Below, piece after piece: positions 10,075 through 17,830 of a stretch of 64,000 bases of DNA. Where the stretch lies: positions 1,674,001-1,738,000 of the forward strand of contig OZ239146.1 in the NCBI GenBank assembly GCA_965194515.1, given 5' to 3'. This DNA is from Acidimicrobilacustris europaeus. Its GTDB lineage: Bacteria; Actinomycetota; Acidimicrobiia; Acidimicrobiales; Acidimicrobilacustridaceae. The notes under the pieces were generated by a model that saw only the letters and a program-made list of their open reading frames with translations, had not been told where the DNA came from and did not search any database. A program made the position numbers and the translations under genes. The first letter of the stretch is position 1; each line of letters begins with the position of its first letter.

Positions 10075-10872
10075 GTGCTCAGAATCGCAACTGTCAACGT
10101 CAACGGCCTCCGGGCCGCTTCCCGCAAAGGCATGAACGAGTGGCTGGCCGAGACCCAGCCCGATGTCGTCACCCTCCAAGAAGTTCGCGCCCCAGACGAG
10201 CTCGTGGCGGGCCTCATGGGCGATGGATGGCACATTGTGCACGCTGAGTGTTCAGTGAAGGGACGAGCAGGTGTGGCTGTTGCCAGCCGACTCCCAATTA
10301 CCGATTCTCGAAGTGGCGAGCACTCTGTGTCCTTCGCCGACAAGGGCCGCTGGATCGAGGCCGATATCAAGACGGGCAAGCGCAAACCATTCACCGTCAT
10401 CTCCGCCTACGCCCACACCGGCGATGAAACCTCTTCCGAAAAGATGAAAGAGAAACTTGCGTGGTTCGACGCTGCGACCTCTCGACTCACAGAACTTCGT
10501 GACGATGGCCGACACGTTGTGTTCACCGGCGACCTCAACGTTGCCCACCGCGAGGCCGATCTCAAGAACTGGAAAGGCAATATCGGTTGCGCCGGATTCC
10601 TTCCAGAGGAACAGGCATACTTCGACAACTGGTTCGACGAACTGGGCTGGGTTGATGTCGTACGCGCCGCGTTTCCTGACGAAGCAGGCCCCTACTCCTG
10701 GTGGTCTTATCGCGGCAAAGCATTCGACAACGATGCTGGCTGGCGAATCGACTATCAGATTGTGAATCCCCAACTCGCCAAGCTTGCCCAGAACCCGCGT
10801 GTTGATCGCGCACCGTCATACGACACACGCTGGAGCGATCACGCGCCCGTTGTCGTTGACTACGACATCTAA
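10075..10872 (+). CDS. xth: Exodeoxyribonuclease III (AP endonuclease family)
   Basis: DNA-repair nuclease of the EEP superfamily that cleaves abasic sites and trims 3' ends. The 265-residue protein shows the diagnostic blocks RIATVNVNGLRAA at the N-terminus, LQEVRAPDE with the metal-binding Glu, FTGDLNVAHRE in the middle, and WSDHAPVVVDYD with the catalytic Asp-His pair at the C-terminus. Length is normal. Translation appears to start with GTG at 10075. It sits between two minus-strand genes and is probably its own unit. Confidence 0.93.
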   Translation: MLRIATVNVNGLRAASRKGMNEWLAETQPDVVTLQEVRAPDELVAGLMGDGWHIVHAECSVKGRAGVAVASRLPITDSRSGEHSVSFADKGRWIEADIKTGKRKPFTVISAYAHTGDETSSEKMKEKLAWFDAATSRLTELRDDGRHVVFTGDLNVAHREADLKNWKGNIGCAGFLPEEQAYFDNWFDELGWVDVVRAAFPDEAGPYSWWSYRGKAFDNDAGWRIDYQIVNPQLAKLAQNPRVDRAPSYDTRWSDHAPVVVDYDI

Positions 10873-10941
10873 CGAGTGAATCCGAGGGCAAAACAAACAC
10901 GACCACCGTTCGTGCCGCTCTCGATTTCCCCTACCGCAGGT

Positions 10942-11682
10942 TCAGGAATTTTCCCCAATAAATGTCCCGGCGACAAAGTCTTGAAGCTTTGAAACCTTCG
11001 TTCGCCAGCGAGCATCGAATTCTTTCTCGCGCTTCTCGGATTTCTCCATCCGCTCCGGATGCTTTCCGTAGGCGCGTTTTGCCCACGGCGAACTCGGCCG
11101 AGCGATCCGCAGTGCTCCGACGTAGGCGATAGCTGGAATGACCACTCCAACCACAGCTGTACCCAATTTCCCTTTCGCTGCGCAGATTGCAGCCATGGTG
11201 AGATGGACAGCAATCAGGACGAGCAGTCCAATCCGCAAACGTGATTGCTCCTCATCAACGTTGATGCCAAAGGGCGAGCCCGCAACCAGCAGCAACATCA
11301 TCACTCCGGCCAGAACAAATACCGCATCGACAGAAAGCCGGCCTTCTTCTTCCCAGTAGACATCTTGGAGATGCAAGATCAGCGCGAACTCATCCAATAC
11401 AAGCGCTAACCCCATTCCAAAGATGACACCAGCGGTGTTGTCCCATCCCGGACCAACACCGCCAATCGCCAAGAGACCCCCGACGATCATCAGAATGATT
11501 CCCGGCACGACGTGATGGATATGCACGCCGCCCACCGAGTTGTCTTTGAACGGGCCCCGCCCTGAACGGATCATCCGCACGATGATCCGCGTAATCACAA
11601 ACGTGACGATGAACGCGATCATGCACAGCAACAGTGGAAGTTTGCTCGCGCTATCGATATTTCCGTTCCATAGGGCGCCCAT
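10942..11682 (-). CDS. Integral membrane protein of unknown function
   Basis: A 246-residue membrane protein with about six helices. Notable conserved-looking blocks are VGGVHIHHVVPGI and ALVLDEFALILHLQDVYWEEEGRLS, which together hold clustered His, Asp and Glu residues next to membrane segments and could form a metal or ion site. The C-terminal 50 residues are highly charged (HPERMEKSEKREKEFDARW) and probably cytoplasmic. I recognise the type as conserved in actinobacteria but cannot name a function. The start at 11682 has a strong GGAGGA ribosome-binding site. Confidence 0.8.
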   Translation of the reverse strand: MGALWNGNIDSASKLPLLLCMIAFIVTFVITRIIVRMIRSGRGPFKDNSVGGVHIHHVVPGIILMIVGGLLAIGGVGPGWDNTAGVIFGMGLALVLDEFALILHLQDVYWEEEGRLSVDAVFVLAGVMMLLLVAGSPFGINVDEEQSRLRIGLLVLIAVHLTMAAICAAKGKLGTAVVGVVIPAIAYVGALRIARPSSPWAKRAYGKHPERMEKSEKREKEFDARWRTKVSKLQDFVAGTFIGENS

Positions 11683-11735
11683 GATCCTCCTCGAGAGTCT
11701 TCAGCGTAGGGGTTGATTCAGACCGAAGCGGATGA

Positions 11736-12542
11736 TCACGGCGCCGGAGCAACCCGAACGACTGCTGCAGCTGTGAGCTTCCCTTTCCCGTCATCATCAA
11801 TCAGATCAACTCGGATGAGGCCGTCCGAGGGAGCACCCACATATCGTGCCGAACTCACAATTGGCGACTGACGATTTTGCGCAAGGAAGCGCACTTCCAT
11901 CTCTATAACGACGTAGGGCCGATCACCGCCGAGTTGCTCATCGGCGAGGTCCTCTGCTGCAGCTTCAACAAGACCCGCGACCACCGCTCCTTGCATTGCG
12001 CCTGCCGGATTGAGAAGTTCCGTTCGCAGGTCCGCCGCAACAATTCCTTGCGAGCGATTTCGAGAAACAAATCCTGCAGCAGCCCGAAGAGTTTCTTTGA
12101 GGGGCTCTGTTGGCATGCGCGTTACCGCAGCGTGGGCATCGAAAGGCGGCTTCACCGGATCGCCTTCACGGCGCGGCACCTTGGCAAAACTGATCAAGCT
12201 GCTCCCCCACTCCTCACCATTAACAGTGAGGGGCATTTCACAAATTGCCGAACGAGCACCATTACGCAAGATCACCGCTCGCGTATCGACAGACACAGGA
12301 GCAGGCGCGAGTGGGAGCCGAATCACGAGATCAGAAGTGAACGCCCAATTCGTTGGGTCGTTGTCAATTGTCATCCCGCCAACCACATCGATCAGAAATG
12401 CCACCGCGGCCATCGACACGGCGCCTCGAGCAGCAATTTCCGGCGGAGAGGAAAGATGGCCAACGAGCTTCCCGTCTTCAAGAGTGAGCCGGGTACCAAG
12501 TTTGCTTGGAACAGAAGAGATGGCGCTAGGGATATCTGTCAC
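11736..12542 (-). CDS. Acyl-CoA thioesterase-like double hotdog protein
   Basis: A 268-residue protein that appears to contain two hotdog units: the first around residues 15-130 (RLTLEDGKLVGHLSSPPEI, then FTSDLVIRLPLAPAPVSVDTRAVILRNGARSAICEM), the second around 150-265 (GAMQGAVVAGLVEAAAEDL, then VIEMEVRFLAQ). This resembles the PaaI/TesB-like thioesterases that hydrolyse acyl-CoA. Translation starts with GTG. It is divergent from the SDR gene at 12651, sharing a roughly 108-base promoter region. Substrate is unknown. Confidence 0.75.
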   Translation of the reverse strand: MTDIPSAISSVPSKLGTRLTLEDGKLVGHLSSPPEIAARGAVSMAAVAFLIDVVGGMTIDNDPTNWAFTSDLVIRLPLAPAPVSVDTRAVILRNGARSAICEMPLTVNGEEWGSSLISFAKVPRREGDPVKPPFDAHAAVTRMPTEPLKETLRAAAGFVSRNRSQGIVAADLRTELLNPAGAMQGAVVAGLVEAAAEDLADEQLGGDRPYVVIEMEVRFLAQNRQSPIVSSARYVGAPSDGLIRVDLIDDDGKGKLTAAAVVRVAPAP

Positions 12543-12650
12543 GACGCGACGTTAATGACTCAGAGACCGCCAACGTGACAAAGTGGGCCACGGCTAGAGG
12601 GGTAAGCCGCCAAGACTGAATTCACAATTGCGAACGACGGGGTACATCAC

Positions 12651-13394
12651 ATGTTCGATCTCACTGGTAAGACGGCGCTCGTTACTGGATCTGGACAAGG
12701 CGTTGGCCTCGGCATCGCCCGCACGCTCATTGATGCAGGCGCGACCGTCTACGTCAACGATCTCGTGAGCGAACGAGCCGAAGCCGCTGCAGCCGAACTG
12801 GGACCAAAAGCGAAAGCGCTTCCTTTCGATGTCGCCGACTTCGACCAGGTAGAGGCTGCAATCGCAAGCGCCGACCCAATTGACATCCTCGTGAACAACG
12901 CTGGCATTCCAGCTTCAATGCGAGCAGTGAAGTTCCGCGATCTCCCTCGCAACGAATGGGATCCCTACATCGACGTCAACCTTTACGGCGTTCTCAACTG
13001 CACCAAGGCCGTTATCGACGGAATGTGCGAACGCAAATGGGGCCGAATCATCACAATCTCGTCTGGAGCTGGCACCGAAGGACTCAACATCGGTGTTTCG
13101 ATCTATGGAGCGGGCAAAGGTGCCGGCATTTCATTCATGCGCCATCTCGCCATAGAGAACGCCGGCGACGGTGTTACTGCAAACACTCTCGCGTTAGGCC
13201 TTATGGAGCGCAATGATCCCGGCATCACCGAGGACCAACGCACCGTGACCGCAAAGTTCGCGAAGTCGGTACCTGCTGGCCGACTCGGAACGGGAACCGA
13301 TGTTGGTTACGCGTGCGTCTACCTCGCATCGAAAGAAGCATCGTGGATCACCGGGCAAACAATTTCGCTCAATGGTGGATCAACAACGAACTAA
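12651..13394 (+). CDS. SDR family NAD(P)-dependent oxidoreductase
   Basis: Classical short-chain dehydrogenase/reductase, 247 residues. The cofactor motif is TGSGQGVGLG near residue 11, the NNAG motif follows near 82, the catalytic serine is in TISSGAG, and the catalytic Tyr-Lys pair is in SIYGAGKGAG. The C-terminus ends with the usual ITGQTISLNGGS. All catalytic residues are present, so it is likely an active alcohol/ketone or acyl-CoA intermediate oxidoreductase; the substrate is not readable. Confidence 0.92.
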   Translation: MFDLTGKTALVTGSGQGVGLGIARTLIDAGATVYVNDLVSERAEAAAAELGPKAKALPFDVADFDQVEAAIASADPIDILVNNAGIPASMRAVKFRDLPRNEWDPYIDVNLYGVLNCTKAVIDGMCERKWGRIITISSGAGTEGLNIGVSIYGAGKGAGISFMRHLAIENAGDGVTANTLALGLMERNDPGITEDQRTVTAKFAKSVPAGRLGTGTDVGYACVYLASKEASWITGQTISLNGGSTTN

Positions 13395-13405
13395 GAGGCA
13401 ACAGA

Positions 13406-14131
13406 TCAGCGTTGAACATCCACAGTTGATACTGCTCCTAGAGGCCCACTCTGCAGCGGATTTTCCAACGGAACGATCACATCGAAGTCCGGCGTCATTA
13501 GAAATGCATTCGAAAGTAAGTCATCTGCCGGGAGGCTGATGGTTCCCTCGGCGAAGGCCAACAGTTTCCGCGCTCCATTTTTCGAAAGTACGTAGGCGTG
13601 TGCATTGTTGAAGTACTGCTTGCGAATGCCCCAATAATGTGCGTTGACGGCGCTCACGCGGTCGAATCGATACCACTCGCTCGTGCCCAGATGGGCCAAA
13701 TCGAAACCTTCGGGGAGATGCTCAAGGAGTTCAACGAGGAGTCCAGGAGCGATCAACTCAGCATCATTTTCCAGCACTAAATACTGATCGTATGTTTGGT
13801 CCTCTATCAACTGTTCGTATACCAAAAGGTGACTCCACGAGCACGCAAGGTTCTCCGGCGACATCGGTTCACCGTTGATTCGGCGAGTCGTGTCATAGCT
13901 CGACTCACGTTCTCCACAGTTCAGCGGCTTAAGAGTCTGATCTGACCTACCCGAAACAACGAGTTCCGACGCATCGATTCCATAACTAAACCTTGAGGCA
14001 AGCCCCACCTTCGAGAAAAGGGCTCGCTGAAACTCCATAGATGCATTCCTTTCCACATGCGCCGCGACCGCGACGATGACAACCATCGTGCGGGCCATTG
14101 ACGAGTGAAGAGAGTCATCTGTCGACGTCAT
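13406..14131 (-). CDS. Glycosyltransferase family 25 protein
   Basis: A 241-residue protein similar to family-25 (LPS-type) glycosyltransferases. Seen features are an N-terminal strand ARTMVVIVAVAAHVERN, the ENLACSWSHL block matching the family's 'GExGCxxSH' motif, and LVLENDAELI, matching the DxD-like 'LEDDA' metal site. It would add a sugar to an envelope or protein acceptor. A TTG at 14143 is possible, but ATG at 14131 is better. It begins within 9 bases of the end of a truncated amine-oxidase-like gene, as if it replaced that gene's missing 3' part. Confidence 0.72.
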   Translation of the reverse strand: MTSTDDSLHSSMARTMVVIVAVAAHVERNASMEFQRALFSKVGLASRFSYGIDASELVVSGRSDQTLKPLNCGERESSYDTTRRINGEPMSPENLACSWSHLLVYEQLIEDQTYDQYLVLENDAELIAPGLLVELLEHLPEGFDLAHLGTSEWYRFDRVSAVNAHYWGIRKQYFNNAHAYVLSKNGARKLLAFAEGTISLPADDLLSNAFLMTPDFDVIVPLENPLQSGPLGAVSTVDVQR

Positions 14132-14139
14132 GAGTGGAA

Positions 14140-14913
14140 TCAATCAGAGCGGGTTGGGGGCAGAAAAGTTCCGAGGCATTCGATCTCTGAGCCGAGACCT
14201 TTAACCAACCCTTCCACAGTCGTTGCGCTCCCGAAGCGCCCATTGCTTTCGTCAATCAAAATCGATCCCCCCGTCACCGTTCGCCAGGTGGGAATTCCCT
14301 GCAAACCCAATAGCCCATGATTGTCCATGAACCTGAAGTACGTAGCAGCGGGGAAATCCAGAAATGTCTCGGGGTCTGCTGACCAGATTGCAGCGCCAAA
14401 GGGAATGAGAAACTCACTCACGAAACGCTTCGAATACTTCCGCTTTGCGACGAATTCGCGCAGAGTCATGAGATCAGGGAACGAATCTGGCTGATCGAGA
14501 GCCGAATGACCCGCACGATTGAACCGCACAATGTCGATGAGCATCCGTGTGAACGATGCACTCAGAACGTTGCGTCGCTGCGCGTAGAGCGTGTTGAGGT
14601 TGGTGCCGCGGTATTCGAGCCCGGTGGATGCAGACATCACAGAGAAACTCATCTCACTGTGCTGGCTCGCGACTCCGAGACGATCAAGCAACGTGATGAA
14701 GTGCGGATAGTTGCCCTCGTTGAAGACAATGAATCCGGTGTCGACAGCGACCGACTGCAACTGTCCACCCCGGTCTGGAACATCCACATCGACAGTGTTG
14801 GTGTGCCCGCCAATGCGGTCGCTTGCTTCGAAGACAGTTACGTCGTGATCAGGGTCGAGCAGGTGTGCACATGTAAGCCCCGCGATGCCGGAGCCGATAA
14901 TCGCAATCTTCAC
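14140..14913 (-). CDS. FAD-dependent amine oxidase-like protein, C-terminally truncated
   Basis: The N-terminus KIAIIGSGIAGLTCAHLLD and the following EASDRIGGHTNTVDVDVPD are the FAD-binding signature of the COG2907-type NAD/FAD-binding proteins. Those proteins are about 420-430 residues long and usually lie beside DUF1365 and cyclopropane-fatty-acid-synthase genes. Here the protein stops at 257 residues. The region after WRTVTGGS also carries about 13 unexpected residues (ILIDESNGRFGSA) before TTVEGLVKGLGSE resumes a family-like sequence, and the end (FLPPTRSD) is not family-like. It overlaps the upstream SDR gene by four bases (GTGA). It is probably non-functional, or a remnant after recombination. 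Confidence 0.78.
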   Translation of the reverse strand: MKIAIIGSGIAGLTCAHLLDPDHDVTVFEASDRIGGHTNTVDVDVPDRGGQLQSVAVDTGFIVFNEGNYPHFITLLDRLGVASQHSEMSFSVMSASTGLEYRGTNLNTLYAQRRNVLSASFTRMLIDIVRFNRAGHSALDQPDSFPDLMTLREFVAKRKYSKRFVSEFLIPFGAAIWSADPETFLDFPAATYFRFMDNHGLLGLQGIPTWRTVTGGSILIDESNGRFGSATTVEGLVKGLGSEIECLGTFLPPTRSD

Positions 14914-15899
14914 GAGGGCTGTCGACCTGACCCGCTGTTGTCTTCACACCATTGCCAGATACGGTCGCGCTCGCTCTGCGACGCACCCGTCCCTGGGATC
15001 TTGGTGATGCTCCGCCGGTGCCTATCGAGCCAGAAGCCACCATTGGCACCAAGATCACTTTCACCAACATCAGCCAACCAAACAATTGTGTCGGCACCCG
15101 CTTCAGCCGATCGCAACACAGGCTTGGTGATCGAATGAAAACGCGGCAGCGATTTCACAACACCAGGGGTATCAACCCAACCCGGGTGCATCGCTTGGAA
15201 GATCGCCTTCGGCCCACAGCGTCTCGCCCATTCAACGTTGAGTTCGACCTGTGCTCGCTTCGCCCGCGCGTACGCGCGCACGCCGTTGTATGAGTCCTGA
15301 CCAGCAAGAAGCTTCTCGACGTCGAGCTTCTCGGGATACATGCCGCCTGACGCAACCGCAATCACGCGACCCCTCGACTCCCCCGCCTCGAGTAGCGGCA
15401 GAAGCAGCGAAGTAAGAAGAAACGGCCCGAGAACCTGCGAGGCCACCGTCATCTCGAAACCTTGAGGAGAGACCGTGTACTCCGCCGAGAGTGCTCCCGC
15501 ATTATGGATGAGCGCATCGAGATGCTCATGAGCACTGGCGATCTCCGCCGCGATCGAACGCACGGCGTCGAGATCGCCCATGTCGGCGATGCTCGTGTGC
15601 ACGTCGAAACCTCGACGACTCAGAAGTTCCGCCGTCGACGAGGTCCTGCTCGGGTCACGACCTACGAGATGCAGTGTTGCCCCGAGTTCGCCGAACCGGG
15701 TCGCCGCAGCCAATCCGATTCCGGAGGTAAAGCCGGTGAGGACGACGACACGGCCATCCATCGGCACTGGAACTTGGTTGTCCCATCCCTCGAGGTGGCG
15801 TCGGGCCGAATAGCCGAGACCGCTCCAACTCGGGGCGATTACCGCCTCCATCAACGCGTCACTGAACGAAGCAAATGAGCGTTCAAGGCGGGGGTCCAT
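14910..15899 (-). CDS. SDR family oxidoreductase (DHRS12-like)
   Basis: A 329-residue short-chain dehydrogenase. About 45 leading residues precede the cofactor motif LTGFTSGIGLAAA. NAG follows in ALIHNAGALS, and the catalytic Tyr-Lys pair is in AYARAKRAQ. The C-terminal half contains AMHPGWVDTPGV, typical of the retinol-dehydrogenase/DHRS12 group. In related genomes such genes sit upstream of the FAD protein that follows here, together with fatty-acid cyclopropanation genes, suggesting lipid modification; that link is an inference. It is translationally coupled to the truncated FAD gene. Confidence 0.88.
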   Translation of the reverse strand: MDPRLERSFASFSDALMEAVIAPSWSGLGYSARRHLEGWDNQVPVPMDGRVVVLTGFTSGIGLAAATRFGELGATLHLVGRDPSRTSSTAELLSRRGFDVHTSIADMGDLDAVRSIAAEIASAHEHLDALIHNAGALSAEYTVSPQGFEMTVASQVLGPFLLTSLLLPLLEAGESRGRVIAVASGGMYPEKLDVEKLLAGQDSYNGVRAYARAKRAQVELNVEWARRCGPKAIFQAMHPGWVDTPGVVKSLPRFHSITKPVLRSAEAGADTIVWLADVGESDLGANGGFWLDRHRRSITKIPGTGASQSERDRIWQWCEDNSGSGRQPS

Positions 15900-16014
15900 A
15901 ATCCTGAATCCTACGAGTGCTCGGACTTCCGGTGGGCATCGGGCGGTACAACGCTTCGTCCCAAGGGCGTGGTGAAATCCAGATCACACCGTCATCGAAT
16001 GGTGATGGGAGAGG

Positions 16015-16644
16015 TCAAGCACTCGCTGATGGCTCGAAGACACACGCCTGGAAATAGTCCTCGATATGTGCGGCCCATTGATCAGCGCTGAGATGCGTCG
16101 ACGAAACATCATCGATAATCACACCAAAGCTGTAGGCCTGAACAAAGACCGCGAGTGATTGAGGATCAATCGTTCTTTTGATCCATCCGCGCTCTATCGC
16201 TGTCTCGATGACGGCGACGTACTCATCAGTGAGTCGCTTCTGCTCGGCGGCAAGAGGTTCGGTGATTCGAATTGCTGAATTCGCCAACGTAAATGCACGA
16301 AGGCGACGCAACACACGAAGGTCTTCGTTGCGCACGTAGTTCCTGTTTGCCTGAAAGAGACCGTCGCGGAACTCCTCGAACGTCGTCGCTGACGCCAGGA
16401 CCTCACGGATGTATCTGACTGTCGCCTCAACTCCTTCGGAGTAGGAGGCGATGAGCGCAGACCCGATCACATCGTCAACGTTTTCGAAGTGGTGATAGAC
16501 GGCACCGCGTGTGAGCCCAGAGCGGTCAAGGAGATCGTCGATTCGAAAATCGACTGGCCCCTGTTCCTTCAGTAGTTCGACGGCGATCGACACGAGCATC
16601 TGCCTAGTGGGGTGCTCGACCTGCGGATCGTTCGATTTCGCCAT
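16015..16644 (-). CDS. TetR family transcriptional regulator
   Basis: A 209-residue one-component repressor. The N-terminal helix-turn-helix is visible in TRQMLVSIAVELLKEQG through GLTRGAVYHHFENVDDV, a classic TetR pattern with the Y-H-F recognition helix. The remainder is a helical ligand-binding domain. An in-frame TTG- or ATG-type start lies farther upstream at 16737, but ATG at 16644 follows AGAGGTG, so I prefer it. A perfect inverted repeat lies 84 bases upstream at 16728-16760, and the regulator probably binds it to control itself and perhaps the divergent secreted-protein gene. Confidence 0.88.
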   Translation of the reverse strand: MAKSNDPQVEHPTRQMLVSIAVELLKEQGPVDFRIDDLLDRSGLTRGAVYHHFENVDDVIGSALIASYSEGVEATVRYIREVLASATTFEEFRDGLFQANRNYVRNEDLRVLRRLRAFTLANSAIRITEPLAAEQKRLTDEYVAVIETAIERGWIKRTIDPQSLAVFVQAYSFGVIIDDVSSTHLSADQWAAHIEDYFQACVFEPSASA

Positions 16645-16727
16645 GCTCACCTCTGACTTTGCCCCAAGGGAATAGCGAACCGTAGAGGAGCCGGAGCGCA
16701 GGGCGACGGAACAGAGCAGACCGGCTC

Positions 16728-16760
16728 GGTGAAGCATACATAATGTATGTATGCTTCACC
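16728..16760. promoter_or_regulatory. Perfect inverted repeat, probable TetR operator
   Basis: Two 15-base arms, ggtgaagcatacata and tatgtatgcttcacc, are exact reverse complements separated by the 3 bases atg. The site lies in the divergent gap between the TetR-family gene (start 16644, minus) and the secreted-protein gene (start 16815, plus). Size, symmetry and position fit a TetR-family operator. Binding itself is inferred. Confidence 0.75.
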
Positions 16761-16814
16761 CGGGTCGCTGACCCTCACCCTTGAGCACCCGCTCGGCCCG
16801 ACGATTGGAGCCAG

Positions 16815-17417
16815 ATGTCATTGCGAAGAACAGAAGGGGCTTTTCCTCGGGTGCACCCCCGCCGGTCCACCCTTGCAGCACTTGTCGTTGCGGCATTTGC
16901 CGGGATCTTGGTCTCAGGCATCTCGCTGAGTTCTGCCCTCACCCCGACCGCAATCGTCAATAACGACAGGACCTACGACTGCGATCTGAACTACCCCAAT
17001 ACTTTCTACATTCCCACCCTTTACGCCGGCGACTCGCTCACCGTCACTGTTGCAGGGAACGCCTGCGACTCGATGACCTTCACAGTCACCAACTTGTTTG
17101 CTGGCAACGCGCCCACTCTCACGAAAAACGGAAACCCCGTCGCGGTGAATACGCCCACCCCAGTGGCCACAAACGACGTGTTCGTGTTGACCGAGCAGTT
17201 GGGGAACGGTTACGGAGGACTGTCGTTCACAAATACCTCGGCGTTCACCTGGGTCTATGCATGGCAAGGGGATCCGTCAAACGTGCCCACGAGTTCAACG
17301 ACGGCCACCACTCCGACGACAAATCCGACTACAGCACCAACAACCACCCCAAACGGAGGTGCGCCAGTTGGTGACACTGTCGCCGGTGATCCCTTGGCAC
17401 CAGCCTTCACCGGCTAA
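16815..17417 (+). CDS. Secreted Thr/Pro-rich protein ending in PAFTG
   Basis: A 200-residue exported protein. A basic N-terminus followed by LAALVVAAFAGILVSGI is a Sec signal peptide, with cleavage likely near residue 40. Residues about 45-155 form a beta-rich domain with two cysteines (YDCDLN and GNACDS) and no family I recognise. Residues about 160-190 are Thr/Pro low-complexity (TSSTTATTPTTNPTT). The chain ends exactly at PAFTG, also the terminal pentapeptide of the protein encoded at 30426-31106. GGAG lies 5 bases before the ATG. A strong hairpin follows at 17451. Confidence 0.82.
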   Translation: MSLRRTEGAFPRVHPRRSTLAALVVAAFAGILVSGISLSSALTPTAIVNNDRTYDCDLNYPNTFYIPTLYAGDSLTVTVAGNACDSMTFTVTNLFAGNAPTLTKNGNPVAVNTPTPVATNDVFVLTEQLGNGYGGLSFTNTSAFTWVYAWQGDPSNVPTSSTTATTPTTNPTTAPTTTPNGGAPVGDTVAGDPLAPAFTG

Positions 17418-17450
17418 GCCCTTCGCAAAACGCAACAACCAGCGAACACA

Positions 17451-17476
17451 AAGAGCCGACCCACGGGTCGGCTCTT
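17451..17476. terminator. Strong hairpin terminator
   Basis: A perfect 12-base-pair stem (aagagccgaccc with gggtcggctctt) and a 2-base loop, AC. It lies 33 bases after the stop of the secreted-protein gene on the plus strand and just past the tRNA remnant on the minus strand, so it could terminate from both sides. The copy beside the intact tRNA has the loop GT, as if reversed. Confidence 0.75.
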
Positions 17477-17486
17477 CCCATTTCGA

Positions 17487-17552
<66 letters not shown>

Positions 17553-17599
17553 AATAGACAGTGCAGAGATCCAGACGACGGAAGTTCCTGTGGTCCCCA

Positions 17600-17830
17600 A
17601 ATCCAGGCCGTTCCTTGAGCACAATCCAATTTGAGAACGCTGCGCAGGCCTTAAAGATCTACGACTCGATTGTTGACAGTCCAATCGTGAATTCCTCGAC
17701 GACAACTTTCCTGAAGTGCCCACAACGTCGACGGCTCCGGGAGTCTCCACAACGCAAGCGCCCGGCGCGTCCACGACAACAGCCCCCCGCCGCTGGCGGT
17801 GCTGCGGGCGGGTCTGTTGCGCCGACTACG
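17600..17830 (+). pseudogene. Probable remnant of a secreted Thr/Pro-rich protein
   Basis: The 273 bases between the tRNA remnant and the YfhO-like gene hold no intact gene. On the plus strand, fragments in shifting frames read like the tail of a secreted protein: IQFENAAQALKIYDSIVD, then EVPTTSTAPGVSTTQAPG, then after a run of six C's PAAGGAAGGSVAPTTG. The Thr/Ala/Pro repeats resemble the tails of the two PAFTG proteins. At least two frameshifts would be needed. Weakly supported. Confidence 0.35.
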
